Assembly: GCF_024609785.1 (NCBI RefSeq)
Contig: NZ_JANHJQ010000003.1
Coordinates: 184,161 to 248,160, forward strand
Reading direction: 5' to 3'
Source of the DNA: Pseudalkalibacillus decolorationis
GTDB lineage: Bacteria; Bacillota; Bacilli; Bacillales; Fictibacillaceae
Length of the DNA stretch: 64,000 bases
Shown: piece by piece, positions 8,783-17,910 of the stretch
How the letters are laid out: the number at the start of each line of letters is the position of its first letter
Position numbering within the stretch: the first letter of the stretch is position 1
Notes under the pieces: model-generated
What the model saw: only the letters and a program-made list of their open reading frames with translations
Told to the model about the DNA's origin: nothing
Database searches by the model: none
Made by a program: the position numbers and the translations under genes

Positions 8783-9616
8783 ATGGACAAGCTTTCTGTT
8801 CTCATGTTAGGAACCGGAAGCCCCCGTCCTGATTTAGAGCGGGCGGGGTCGGCGCAAGTATTATTCATTGATAGCCTGCCGATTTTAATCGATTGCGGGG
8901 AGGGAACAACCGCACAACTTATGAAAGCAGGGATTGCACCTGAAAAGGTGAACCATCTTTGGTTGACCCATCTTCATTCAGACCATGTCCTCGGTTATGG
9001 ACAGTTTTTGTTAGGAGGATGGGCAATGGGTCGACGAAAACTTACGGTAGTAGGTCCTGTTGGTACGAAAAAATTCCACGAAACGATTTTAGGTATGTTT
9101 AAAGAAGATATCGATTATCGAACATCCCTGGGCCGTCCATCGAATGGCGTTCTCGACGTCAATGTTATTGAGGTGGATGAAGCCGGAAAAGTGGAGTGTG
9201 ATCTCCCGGCAAACGTTACAGCAGAGCATATGATCCATAATGTAACGACTTTAGCTTACCGTTTTGATGTAGGAGAAAAAGCGGTCGTCTTTTCGGGAGA
9301 TACGGCGCCAACACCAAAACTCGTAGAATTAGCCAAGGGTGCTGACATCTTAATTCATGATGCATGCCTTTCAACGAATGTTACGTATAAAAACCCGTCA
9401 AATCCGGAACTACAGAAAATTTGGACAGAGCTGCAAAAGGAACATTGTACGCCGGAACAGGCTGGTGAAACGGCACGAGAAGCTGGCGTCAAGCAATTGA
9501 TTTTAACACACTTCCTTCCCAACATAGATGTTGAAAAAGCCTTTTGTGAAGCAGCGGAAGTATTTGCGGGGAAAGTCATTGTCGGAAAGGACTTAGAAAA
9601 AATAGAAGTCAAATAA
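8783..9616 (+). CDS. Metallo-beta-lactamase-fold hydrolase, paralog 2
   Basis: A 277-residue MBL-fold protein with THLHSDH at 62-68, SGDTAPTP and LTHFLPN, in the same positions as in the paralog at 6939. AAAGGGAGTG precedes ATG 8783, 24 bases after the LysR stop, so the two are probably co-transcribed. The divergence between the two copies and retention of all zinc ligands in both argue for two working enzymes rather than one decaying duplicate. Substrate unknown. Confidence 0.85.
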   Translation: MDKLSVLMLGTGSPRPDLERAGSAQVLFIDSLPILIDCGEGTTAQLMKAGIAPEKVNHLWLTHLHSDHVLGYGQFLLGGWAMGRRKLTVVGPVGTKKFHETILGMFKEDIDYRTSLGRPSNGVLDVNVIEVDEAGKVECDLPANVTAEHMIHNVTTLAYRFDVGEKAVVFSGDTAPTPKLVELAKGADILIHDACLSTNVTYKNPSNPELQKIWTELQKEHCTPEQAGETAREAGVKQLILTHFLPNIDVEKAFCEAAEVFAGKVIVGKDLEKIEVK

Positions 9617-9711
9617 AACTAAGAGAACTAGTATACTTTTTTAATATAGATAACCAACAAAATAGATATTCTTTGAATACGATCGCACGTGATAAAATAG
9701 TAATTAAGAAT

Positions 9712-9856
9712 GATATTTTAGAATATTCAATAAAATGGATCTGGCTTTTTTAGCTCTGTTTTTGAAAGCCCTTTCACAAAACAGGACGAATTTATCAGCC
9801 GGAAAATCGGGGATTCAGCTGACCTGAGGGTACGGCAAAGTCTAATCTAAAATATC
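9712..9856. repeat. Inverted repeat flanking a degenerate 40-bp repeat unit
   Basis: GATATTTTAG at 9712-9721 and its exact reverse complement at 9847-9856 bracket about 125 bases. Inside, 9788-9827 resembles one unit of the 40-bp tandem array at 55341-55620 (both contain CAGCCGGAAAAT and GGATTCAGC/GAATTCAGC followed by CTGAG). This is the gap between the MBL gene and the symporter accessory gene. It could be an old mobile-element footprint or a regulatory structure. Confidence 0.35.
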
Positions 9857-9903
9857 TGAATACTATTTATAGTGCTAAAATTCGAACTATCAAGGGGGAG
9901 TTA

Positions 9904-10026
9904 ATGGTGTTGGGGATGGAAGATCCAATCATTATGGTAGCCTGGATTTCAACCGTTTTGTCAGCGGTTGGATGTGTGATTTTCGGTATTAGATATTGGA
10001 ATCGGGGAGGGGATGATTCTCAATGA
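9904..10026 (+). CDS. Symporter small accessory membrane protein (40 aa)
   Basis: A 40-residue protein with one hydrophobic segment (IIMVAWISTVLSAVGCVIF) and a basic-then-acidic tail (RYWNRGGDDSQ). AAGGGGGAG precedes ATG 9904, and the stop overlaps the symporter start by four bases (ATGA). Position, size and a charged C-terminus fit the short accessory proteins encoded just before some sodium:solute symporters. It is likely to be membrane-embedded and to aid folding or stability of the transporter. Short length limits sequence proof, but ribosome site and coupling support it as a real gene. Confidence 0.75.
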   Translation: MVLGMEDPIIMVAWISTVLSAVGCVIFGIRYWNRGGDDSQ

Positions 10027-11606
10027 ATTTATCGGTGTTGATACCATTGGTCATCGTTTACATGCTGATCATGTCTTATTTGGCCTACTACGGATACAAA
10101 AAAACAAAAACGGAAGCAGATTACCTAGTTGGAGGACGGACTATTAATCCTGTAGTGATGGCACTGTCTTATGGTGCTACATTTATTAGTACTTCTGCGC
10201 TTGTTGGGTTTGGCGGTGTATCTTCGGTATATGGGTTCGGTCTGTTATGGTTGGCCTTTTTGAATATTGTTTTAGGAATTTTTGTCGCTTTTGCGTTATT
10301 TGGTACCCGGATCAGAAAGCTTTCCGCCGAATTAAACGTGTCTACGTTTCCATCTTTTTTAGGAGAACGATATGACTCCAAATTCATCACGGTCTTTTCA
10401 GGGATTATGATATTTGTGTTCATGCCTGCCTATACGAGCATTGTTTTAATTGGGGGCGGGCGTTTTTTGCAAGAATCATTGGCAATCGATTATAACGTCT
10501 CACTTATCCTTTTAGCGCTCATCGTTTCGATTTACGTCATCACCGGTGGCCTGAAAGCTGTTATGTATACGGACGCATTTGCCGCTATCGTGATGCTTGT
10601 TATGATGGCTATATTTGTTGTTATTACATACAACGCTGTTGGAGGCGTGGTGTCGGCACATAACAGTTTAACCGCTCTCAAAGGCCTTGTTCCCGATGCT
10701 CTCGTTGAACAGGGACACCGGGGGTGGACTTCTATGCCGGAGTTTGGATCCCCGATGTGGTGGACGTTGGTCAGTACATTGGTCATGGGTGTAGGTATTG
10801 GGGTACTAGCACAACCTCAGTTGGCGATGAGATGTATGACTGTCAAAGACAACCGTGCATTATATCGTTCTGTGTTAGTCGGTGGCATCTTTATCTTTTT
10901 TATGACGGGTGCAGTCTTTATGATCGGACCGATAAGTAATGTTTATTTTCACAACACACAGGGTGAGATCGCGATAAATATAGCAGGTGGAAATGTTGAC
11001 CTCGTAATTCCGATATTGATCAATGAATTGATGCCGAACTGGTTTGTATATTTGTTTACATTAACAGCGTTATCAGCCGTTATTTCAACAGTGAGTTCAT
11101 TAATTCACGTTCAGTCGACTTCCTTTAGTGAAGATATTTTAAAAAAGTTGGGGGTTCATTCTTTATTCGGTAACAAAATCAGCCTGTCCCGACTTGGTGT
11201 AATCATTGGAATGGTTGCCGCGGTTATATTGGCATATATACTACCAGGCGGGGTGATTGCCCAAGCGACATCCTTTTGGTTCGGAATTTGTGCTGCAGGG
11301 TTTTTACCTGTTTTAATCGGCGGTCTTTATTGGAAGAAATCGACAAAGGAAGCCGCGGTCGTAAGTATGATCGTTGGGTTTGCGGTTAGTATCATTGGCT
11401 TTTTGTTTTTCCATCAAAAGGAAGCTGCAGCTATTGGACTAAGTAATGCTTTATTTGGAAAAGAAACGTTGCTCAGTTTCCCAATGACACATATCAATCC
11501 GCTGATTTACGCTCTGCCGCTCTCGACACTTGTATTTATCGTCGTTAGTTTGACAAGTAAAAAAGTTGAGGTACATCAGGAAGTGAATGAAGAATCTGCT
11601 GTATAG
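10023..11606 (+). CDS. Sodium:solute symporter family transporter
   Basis: A 527-residue SSS-family membrane protein with about 13 predicted hydrophobic segments. The N-terminal part (YLVGGRTINPVVMALSYGATFIS) and SVYGFGLLWLAF block are typical of the family, as is the central TGGLKAVMYTDAFAAIVML. It would import an organic anion with sodium. Next to the hpa genes the substrate may be 4-hydroxyphenylacetate or a related aryl acid, but pantothenate, proline and short-chain acid carriers share the fold. It is translationally coupled to the small accessory gene and followed by a strong terminator. Confidence 0.88.
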   Translation: MNLSVLIPLVIVYMLIMSYLAYYGYKKTKTEADYLVGGRTINPVVMALSYGATFISTSALVGFGGVSSVYGFGLLWLAFLNIVLGIFVAFALFGTRIRKLSAELNVSTFPSFLGERYDSKFITVFSGIMIFVFMPAYTSIVLIGGGRFLQESLAIDYNVSLILLALIVSIYVITGGLKAVMYTDAFAAIVMLVMMAIFVVITYNAVGGVVSAHNSLTALKGLVPDALVEQGHRGWTSMPEFGSPMWWTLVSTLVMGVGIGVLAQPQLAMRCMTVKDNRALYRSVLVGGIFIFFMTGAVFMIGPISNVYFHNTQGEIAINIAGGNVDLVIPILINELMPNWFVYLFTLTALSAVISTVSSLIHVQSTSFSEDILKKLGVHSLFGNKISLSRLGVIIGMVAAVILAYILPGGVIAQATSFWFGICAAGFLPVLIGGLYWKKSTKEAAVVSMIVGFAVSIIGFLFFHQKEAAAIGLSNALFGKETLLSFPMTHINPLIYALPLSTLVFIVVSLTSKKVEVHQEVNEESAV

Positions 11607-11803
11607 AGGATCAAGTAAGAATAAATAACAAACGATTAGGTGACATCGATTCCAATTGATGATTATTCCATAACAAGATTTCAAGAGCCAGTGGCGCAGC
11701 TATAAAGAGTGTTTTGTAATTGGGGGTTATATCCAAATATAATTAAGACTGTAGGGCACTTACTTGTTCAGTTATGTACCTTGAAAATATTATTGAAATA
11801 ATT

Positions 11804-11850
11804 AAAAATCCCGATTTCTCTTTATTTTACGGAGAAATCGGGATTTTTTT
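11804..11850 (+). terminator. Strong rho-independent terminator after the symporter
   Basis: A perfect 16-bp stem (AAAATCCCGATTTCTC and its complement) with an 11-base loop ends in a run of seven T. It closes the hpa-symporter region. Confidence 0.92.
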
Positions 11851-11852
11851 AC

Positions 11853-11947
11853 ACGTTAAGAAAGTATAAATAATACTTTCTATAGTATAAGTGCAACTAC
11901 GGCGATCACCTACGCTAAGGCTTGTTGCTAGCCAAGTTTACTTTATT
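11853..11947 (+). repeat. Dispersed intergenic repeat, copy A
   Basis: It starts ACGTTAAGAAAGTATA, passes through TAAGTGCAACTACGGCGATC and ends near GCCAAGTTTACTTTATT. It is nearly identical to copy F at 55047 and related to copies D (30328) and E (49054, reversed). It begins directly after a terminator U-tract. The rest of the gap to the germination operon (11948-12166) holds no gene I can recognise. Confidence 0.8.
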
Positions 11948-12166
11948 GGATTTTCACTACATAATAGAATGTCTGAAAAATCCTAGTTTTATAGGTTATT
12001 CATCCTAAGCGCTTAAAAGTGTCAGCAAACCATTAACTGCCTTAGGTAATAGCCTCGCTAAATGAAATAGTAGATACCGCTTGCCTGACTTATTCAAGGG
12101 GTCTAATTTAAGGCTTCTTTGGAAATGATTGTTATAAGGGAAAGTACGATGAAAAAGGAGGTTAAT

Positions 12167-13744
12167 ATGCGTTTTAATTCCTTTTATAAGCAAAATAAAA
12201 AAAGAACTGAAATGATAAAGACAAAACAAAAGAATCAAGAAGATTTTTCTCTCGAATTATTTACCGAACTAAATGAAAATCTTCATAATATAAAAAAGCT
12301 ATTGGACGAGCCAAGTGATCTAATGATTAGGGAATTTACCATCGGAAACACGGATCATCGATGTGCAATCGTGTATATAGAAGGATTAACTGACAAATTG
12401 TTAATCGATACTAGTGTCATCAAGAATATTCAAATGGAAACAGAAGATAGTGACAAGAAATTAGCAGACAAGGCGAATGATGTGGTCGACCAATTTTATA
12501 ACAAGGTTCTTTCGATAGGGAAAGTAGAGAAGGTTCTATCATTAGACCAAGTATCATACGCAATCCTTTCTGGGAATACCGCCCTCTACATTGATGGCAC
12601 GGATCAAGTACTGATTATTGGAAGTAAAGGGTGGGAAAACCGGTCCATTGAAGAGCCGATCTCAGAGGCGTTAATTCGGGGACCGAGAGATGGGTTTATT
12701 GAAAACCTACAAACAAATACAGTCATGATCCGGCGACGAATACGGGATGCCAACTTGCGGTTTAAATCCTATCAAGTAGGAAGACGCTCCAAAAAAGATC
12801 TTGTTGTTGCCTATATCGACGGCATCATCAATCCTGACATTGTAAAAGAAGTAAACCGTAGACTTAAGACGATAGACTTAGACGATGCCCCGGAAACCGG
12901 CTTTATTGAGGAATGGATTGAGGATAATTTTCTATCACCATTTCCGCAATTCTCCCATACGGAAAGACCAGATAAAGCAGTCGCAGCCCTTATGCAAGGG
13001 AAAGTTGTGATTCTATTAGATGGAACTCCCTTTATATTAATGGGGCCATTAACATTCGGGGATACACTTCAATCACCAGAAGACTATTATGAACGATGGA
13101 TCGTAGGATCGTTACTCCGTATGCTGCGATACCTCGGGGCATTTATTGCAGTATTTTTACCTGCCTTATACATTGCGCTTGTTTCTTTTCATCCGGGGAT
13201 GATTCCGTCTAAGTTAGCGTTCTCTATCGCCGCGAGTAGGGAAGGTGTTCCTTTTCCCGCTTTTATAGAGGCATTTCTAATGGAAATAACGATGGAATTA
13301 TTACGAGAAGCCGGTATACGTTTGCCTAAACCGATTGGGCAAACGATTGGAATCGTAGGAGGACTGGTTATTGGTGAAGCTGCCGTTGCTGCCGGATTTG
13401 TGAGTCCCATTATGGTTATTGTCGTCGCGATTACAGCCGTCTCCTCTTTTTCAATGCCCTCATATAGCACAGCTCTTGCTTTTCGAATGATCCGATTTGC
13501 TTTTATGGGTGCAGCAGCTCTTTTTGGACTTTATGGAATTATCCTGGCCTATATTGCCGTAAATATCCATCTCGTCAATTTAAGGAGTTTAGGTTTTCCT
13601 TATACCACTCCCTTTGCTCCTAGCTTTTTACGGGATTGGAGAGACCTTGTTATTCGCTCACCAATTACCACGCTTACAAAACGTCCTAAATATATGCAGA
13701 CGGATGATGAAGAACGAATGGGAAATAAGAAAGGAGGGCAATGA
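12167..13744 (+). CDS. Spore germination protein, GerA family (receptor A subunit)
   Basis: A 525-residue GerA/GerKA-type protein: a large hydrophilic N-terminal region, then about five membrane segments from residue 320, with FIAVFLPALYIALVSFHPGMIP as the first. The conserved IRGPRDGFIENLQTNTVMIRRR block (roughly 173-195) is a hallmark of the family. ATG 12167 follows AAAAAGGAGG; upstream TTG 12119 has no such site. It forms the ligand-sensing part of a nutrient germinant receptor in the spore inner membrane, with the two following gene products. The stop overlaps the region of the next start. Confidence 0.93.
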   Translation: MRFNSFYKQNKKRTEMIKTKQKNQEDFSLELFTELNENLHNIKKLLDEPSDLMIREFTIGNTDHRCAIVYIEGLTDKLLIDTSVIKNIQMETEDSDKKLADKANDVVDQFYNKVLSIGKVEKVLSLDQVSYAILSGNTALYIDGTDQVLIIGSKGWENRSIEEPISEALIRGPRDGFIENLQTNTVMIRRRIRDANLRFKSYQVGRRSKKDLVVAYIDGIINPDIVKEVNRRLKTIDLDDAPETGFIEEWIEDNFLSPFPQFSHTERPDKAVAALMQGKVVILLDGTPFILMGPLTFGDTLQSPEDYYERWIVGSLLRMLRYLGAFIAVFLPALYIALVSFHPGMIPSKLAFSIAASREGVPFPAFIEAFLMEITMELLREAGIRLPKPIGQTIGIVGGLVIGEAAVAAGFVSPIMVIVVAITAVSSFSMPSYSTALAFRMIRFAFMGAAALFGLYGIILAYIAVNIHLVNLRSLGFPYTTPFAPSFLRDWRDLVIRSPITTLTKRPKYMQTDDEERMGNKKGGQ

Positions 13745-13746
13745 TC

Positions 13747-14853
13747 ATGAAGTCGTTTGAATATGGAGACGAAGAGATCGGAGAAATCGAAATCTTTTTT
13801 ATTGTGGCTTCCTTTATGATTGCTGTCGGGGTTTTGACCCTTCCACGCTTATTAGCCGAATCAACGCAATTTTCTGATGGTTGGGTTTCTCTGGTGATTG
13901 CCGGGATTATTTCAATTTCTTTTATATGGGTCACTGCAAAGTTGGCGTCCCGTTTTCCGAATCAGACCTTTTTTACTTACGCTTCCTTGATTTGTTCAAA
14001 ACCCGTAGCTGCAGTATTTACTATAGGTATAGCGATTTATTTTGTTGCCCTTACTGCGTATGAAACGAGAGTCCTTGCAGTTATTACAAAACAATATTTG
14101 TTTGATCAGACCCCGTTAGAAGTAATTGCGTTGCTGTTCCTATTGGTTGTGGTCTATGCGGTATCAGGTACTCGCGTCGGGGTTATACGGTTAAATATAT
14201 TGTTTTTGCCGATCATTCTTGTTATTGCCGTACTATTAATGTTATTGAATATCCAATATTTTGAAGTGAAAAACCTTACCCCCGCTTTCACCACGAGCTG
14301 GGCAGGGTATTGGAAGGGAACGACCGAAAGTTTTTTTTCTATAAGTGGTTTCGCGGGTCTTTTATTTTATATGAAGTTCGTAAACCGGCCAAAAAAGGCA
14401 CCGAAGTATGCCATGTTTGGCGTGTGCGTTCCGTTAGGGCTATATCTTCTTTTATATGTGATGGCCATAGGTGTTTTCAATACAGAAACAACGGCTACAC
14501 TTGTATATCCTACCGTTGAGCTAGCCAAAGAAGCGGAAATACCCGGAGGTTTTTTAGAGCGTTTTGAGTCGTTATTTCTCACGATATGGATTATGGCGAT
14601 TTTTAATACGACGTCGCTCGCGTACGATGTGTCGTTGATGGCTTTTTGTTCCGTTTTTGGGAAGGTTAAAAAAACGACGTTTATTTTTGTTCTAACGCCA
14701 ATTATTTACCTGGTCGCTATGTTCCCGGAAGATGTTGGAGAGGTAGAATTAATGGCAAAATTCCTGAATTATCCTATTTTGATAATTTCCATTATTATTC
14801 CGGTAACTCTCCTTTTACTAGCTAAACTCAGGGGGATCAAAGGGAATGGTTAA
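13747..14853 (+). CDS. Spore germination protein, GerB family (endospore permease-like B subunit)
   Basis: A 368-residue protein with ten hydrophobic segments, of the amino-acid-permease-like Spore_permease family. It starts with the usual EIGEIEIFFIVASFMIAVGVLTLPR block. GGAGGG at 13733 lies eight bases before ATG 13747 but only two before ATG 13741, so I prefer 13747. The B subunit likely binds the amino-acid or sugar germinant in the inner spore membrane. It overlaps the C-subunit gene by eight bases, so the three are a single operon. Confidence 0.92.
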   Translation: MKSFEYGDEEIGEIEIFFIVASFMIAVGVLTLPRLLAESTQFSDGWVSLVIAGIISISFIWVTAKLASRFPNQTFFTYASLICSKPVAAVFTIGIAIYFVALTAYETRVLAVITKQYLFDQTPLEVIALLFLLVVVYAVSGTRVGVIRLNILFLPIILVIAVLLMLLNIQYFEVKNLTPAFTTSWAGYWKGTTESFFSISGFAGLLFYMKFVNRPKKAPKYAMFGVCVPLGLYLLLYVMAIGVFNTETTATLVYPTVELAKEAEIPGGFLERFESLFLTIWIMAIFNTTSLAYDVSLMAFCSVFGKVKKTTFIFVLTPIIYLVAMFPEDVGEVELMAKFLNYPILIISIIIPVTLLLLAKLRGIKGNG

Positions 14854-16045
14854 AAAACTGACTTCACTATTGATTTTAGGGGTGCTCTCCTTTTTCCTTA
14901 CAGGGTGTTGGGATCAAGTGGAAATCGAAGATCGAGGCTTTATTGTCGGGGTCGCGATGGATTTAGTAGAAGAGACAGATGATGAGTCAGACAAGCCGGA
15001 AGGGAAATATCGGTATAAAGGAACCTATCAATTTGTCGTTCCGGCTGGATTATCACAAAATGGTTCAGGCCCAAGCGGTGGGGGCGGTTCTGAAAAAGCG
15101 TATGAGAATGTATCCTCCACAAGTGACAGTTTATTGGAACAAGCACGTAATTTGGCAGTAAAAATGAGCCGACCACCATTTGCCCAACATTTGCAATTGC
15201 TTATTGTTTCGGAAGAAGTTGCCAAAGAACCCCGATCTTTCAGGAACATTATGGATCTTTTTATACGGGATAATGAAATGCGTAGGGGGATCATTGTTAT
15301 GATCGCGGAAGGTGAAGCAGGTTCTATTTTGGATGCTCAATCAAAGAACGAAAGTCTGCCGGCTATACATCTGAGTGACATTGCTGAAAATACGATAAAA
15401 AATTCGGAAATGCTTTCGAAAGTGCGGCTTGGTTTCGTTCATGAACGTTTGGTTGATCAAACAAGTTTTGTCATTCCGAAAGTAACAATGGAAGGTCAAC
15501 ATGTCAACATGACTGGAGCGGCTGTTTTTCAAGGATACAACGATCAAATGATTGACTTTATTAATGGGGATACCACAGAAGGTCTAAATTTTATAACAGG
15601 AGAATATAAAGGTGGGTTAATTAAAACGAAAGTCGAAGATGAATTAGTCGTATATGACATTAGAAATGCTAGTCGTAAGATACGTGTTGACGTAAGGAAC
15701 AAGGAAAGTATCCATTTTAATATCGTGATTGAAACAGAAGGTATAATCGGGGAGTCATTTAAATCTCTCGACTATGCAAATCCAACGGTGTTATCAAAAG
15801 TGGAAGAAACGGTTGAAAAAGAGATTAAAAGGAAAGTATTGGAGACAATTAACACCTTTCAAAAAGATTTACAAGTGGATGCTCTTGGGCTAGGCGGTTA
15901 CCTTCAAAGTGAAGATTATAAGACATGGAAACAGATTAAACAGAATTGGGATCGCGGGGTAAATTATTTTTCAAAAAGCACCATTCATGTTCAAGTTAAG
16001 TCCATTGTCCGAAGTTCGGGAGCAGTTTTTGAAAGTCAAAAATAA
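14846..16045 (+). CDS. Spore germination lipoprotein, GerC family (receptor C subunit)
   Basis: A 399-residue lipoprotein: a hydrophobic signal ends in LTGC with the lipidated C21, followed by the signature WDQVEIEDRGFIVGVAMD. The C-terminal Ger(x)C domain ends near residue 390. It should be anchored on the outer face of the inner spore membrane as part of the receptor. An insert rich in Gly/Ser (NGSGPSGGGGS, about 72-82) is a likely surface loop. Start overlaps the B gene. Confidence 0.93.
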   Translation: MVKKLTSLLILGVLSFFLTGCWDQVEIEDRGFIVGVAMDLVEETDDESDKPEGKYRYKGTYQFVVPAGLSQNGSGPSGGGGSEKAYENVSSTSDSLLEQARNLAVKMSRPPFAQHLQLLIVSEEVAKEPRSFRNIMDLFIRDNEMRRGIIVMIAEGEAGSILDAQSKNESLPAIHLSDIAENTIKNSEMLSKVRLGFVHERLVDQTSFVIPKVTMEGQHVNMTGAAVFQGYNDQMIDFINGDTTEGLNFITGEYKGGLIKTKVEDELVVYDIRNASRKIRVDVRNKESIHFNIVIETEGIIGESFKSLDYANPTVLSKVEETVEKEIKRKVLETINTFQKDLQVDALGLGGYLQSEDYKTWKQIKQNWDRGVNYFSKSTIHVQVKSIVRSSGAVFESQK

Positions 16046-16065
16046 TAGAAAGAGTTGTGAATGTC

Positions 16066-16218
16066 ATGTGGGAAAGAATACTAGGTAGATTTCCTAGCAA
16101 TTTAATTATCTATTCGACTGTAGCGTCCTTCTTAATTCCAATGGGTGTGTATAAAATAAAACAAAAACTGCACAATTACGCGGATCCTCCATGGAAGAAA
16201 AATCAAGGAGATAAATGA
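16066..16218 (+). CDS. Small membrane protein following the germination receptor genes (50 aa)
   Basis: ATG 16066 opens a 50-residue frame 20 bases after the C-subunit stop. One hydrophobic segment (LIIYSTVASFLIPMGVYKI) is followed by a basic and then charged tail. Ribosome site is weak (AAGAG about 12 bases upstream). Several ger operons carry a small fourth D-type membrane gene; this is shorter and has one rather than two obvious membrane segments, so the relationship is tentative. A terminator follows at 16261. Confidence 0.5.
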   Translation: MWERILGRFPSNLIIYSTVASFLIPMGVYKIKQKLHNYADPPWKKNQGDK

Positions 16219-16260
16219 GTGAGTTTTGTTAAACAAAAGACAATATTCTCCTTAAGAAAG

Positions 16261-16289
16261 AAAAAAGATCCGGAAAACCGGATCTTTTT
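16261..16289. terminator. Bidirectional terminator between converging operons
   Basis: AAAAAAGATCCGG, a four-base loop and CCGGATCTTTTT form a stem with A-run on one side and T-run on the other. It can end both the plus-strand germination operon and the minus-strand operon that stops at 16288. Confidence 0.88.
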
Positions 16290-16956
16290 ACTGTACATAT
16301 TCTGCAACAATGCGAGCAATTAAGGTCCGAGGAAGAAGAACAGGTAAGCAGCTTCCTTCCGCGGCATCTTTTTTATGTCTTTCGTTATACCCCATACAAT
16401 CGAGGACGATCAGTTCCGCTCCTGCATTTTTTAACTTTCTAGCGGCTCCCTTTACATCACTGGTTTCATAAGGAGATACGACTTCTACATAAAGTTCTAG
16501 TCCAGAGCTTTGCCACTTTTGAGTTAATGTATCTCTTTGTTCTTCTAACGGAACAATTAACCCAAGTTTTCCTTTACTTAACATGGCTTGTACTGTATGA
16601 TTTAAAATCTTATCAGGATAGATTAATGGCTTTTTATTGTGAATCGTTGGAAAGTCTCCAGTACAAAGCATAATAACTGTGGAAACTTGCTCTTCCAATT
16701 TGTTTAATTCCTCTTGTAATAAGGGTAAAAGCTTTGTTTTTCCGATTTTAACAGATTGACCATTTCTCAACTTCGAAATATACGTCGTGTCGTGATCATC
16801 CGGTGTAATCGAATATAGTTCATCATCACCGATTCGATCGAGGCCTCCAGCTTCTATAATTCCAACTGAGCTCCCTAAAATACGTCGAATAGAAGGTGTG
16901 ACATCTTCCCGTGGTGATTGCCCAATTGTCAATACACCCACTGATTTTTCTGTCAT
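16288..16956 (-). CDS. AroM family protein
   Basis: A 222-residue AroM-family protein. The opening VGVLTIGQSPREDVTPSI and the C-terminal LIVLDCMGYNERHK block are the family's marks; the second supplies a conserved Cys in a racemase-like fold. Function is not established in this family. It is the last gene of the minus-strand operon, overlapping the DUF1177 gene by four bases. Resemblance to Asp/Glu racemase-type proteins suggests chemistry on a small carboxylated or cyclic amide molecule, in line with the racemase-family gene at the head of the operon. Confidence 0.88.
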   Translation of the reverse strand: MTEKSVGVLTIGQSPREDVTPSIRRILGSSVGIIEAGGLDRIGDDELYSITPDDHDTTYISKLRNGQSVKIGKTKLLPLLQEELNKLEEQVSTVIMLCTGDFPTIHNKKPLIYPDKILNHTVQAMLSKGKLGLIVPLEEQRDTLTQKWQSSGLELYVEVVSPYETSDVKGAARKLKNAGAELIVLDCMGYNERHKKDAAEGSCLPVLLPRTLIARIVAEYVQ

Positions 16957-17894
16957 GCTGAAGTACTTCCCAATGTTTGTAGTTTCTTCATTGAGCCGTA
17001 TAAGTTCACAAGGTGATTAAACTCTGATGAATCATAAAATTCAATTTCGCCTCTTGTAAATTCTTTTGCAACTTCAATACTAAAACGAACAGCTTGGGCC
17101 ACATCTACCTCATGGCTTGCACCTGTACCACATCCTGGGACTGCAGTTTTGGTGGTTATAGCAAGTCCAATCACTGGAGCATTTGTAGCAACGGCTGGCT
17201 GTAAAATACTATTGATATGGTATACGTCGTTTCCGTATGGCGTAATATCTTGAGTTGTTACAGCAAAGGTAACTGGTAAATCCCCCGTAGACATTTCCAT
17301 GATTTGTATTAGATCATCGGAGAATTTTAATACATACCCTTCTTTTACAGTTGGTGAAAGGGCAATGCCACGATGGTTAAATACTTTGTTTCCTTTTGTT
17401 GTATCAATTGATAAGACAGCTTCCATCTCGGGTAAGACTTCATACTGGTTCATAGTAAGAATATCAACAGGTGAACCCATAAAATCAACTGGTTCATGAG
17501 GTTGTGTTGGAGCATTCGGACAAATGTGTGTCGTGATATACACATCTCCTGGTAATCGATCACCTTTTTTAGCCATAAGTCCAAGCTTTAATGCAATTGT
17601 TACAGCGGCTGCCGCTCCGTCACCATCTGAAACAAATCCAATCCGAGAAGGCCTTGCCCCAAGCCCTCCTAATCGTCCAACAATCCCTAAAGAAGGAGCA
17701 TTTCCTCCTGCCAATTTTCCTTCGGATCCTTTTACCACGATTTTAACAAAATCTGTAGATCCGCAATCACCAGTTACTGTCTGATAAGACGCTTCAACAT
17801 GTGATAATTCTGTAAAAAGGTCCGTTACCATCTTTCCATTTGCCATTGGATCATCTAGCATTTCCATTACTTTCATCGTATATTTCAAAGACAT
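16953..17894 (-). CDS. DUF1177 domain protein
   Basis: A 313-residue protein that matches DUF1177 along its whole length. Gly-rich and Asp-rich stretches (SDGDGAAAAVTIALKLG near residue 88 and VPGCGTGASHEVDVAQAVRFS near residue 260) resemble a metallopeptidase-like or deacetylase-like fold, but no function is known. AAGGAGAG lies before the ATG. Its neighbours, DUF917 upstream and AroM downstream, form a recurring trio in bacteria, so they probably act on the same substrate. Confidence 0.85.
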   Translation of the reverse strand: MSLKYTMKVMEMLDDPMANGKMVTDLFTELSHVEASYQTVTGDCGSTDFVKIVVKGSEGKLAGGNAPSLGIVGRLGGLGARPSRIGFVSDGDGAAAAVTIALKLGLMAKKGDRLPGDVYITTHICPNAPTQPHEPVDFMGSPVDILTMNQYEVLPEMEAVLSIDTTKGNKVFNHRGIALSPTVKEGYVLKFSDDLIQIMEMSTGDLPVTFAVTTQDITPYGNDVYHINSILQPAVATNAPVIGLAITTKTAVPGCGTGASHEVDVAQAVRFSIEVAKEFTRGEIEFYDSSEFNHLVNLYGSMKKLQTLGSTSA

Positions 17895-17910
17895 TGTTGA
17901 TTACTCTCCT

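Noticed and set aside
12000-12012. TAAGCGCTTA as a catabolite-repression (cre) site before the germination operon
   Set aside because: The outer TG and CA positions of the cre consensus are mostly missing, and a germination operon is not an expected CcpA target.
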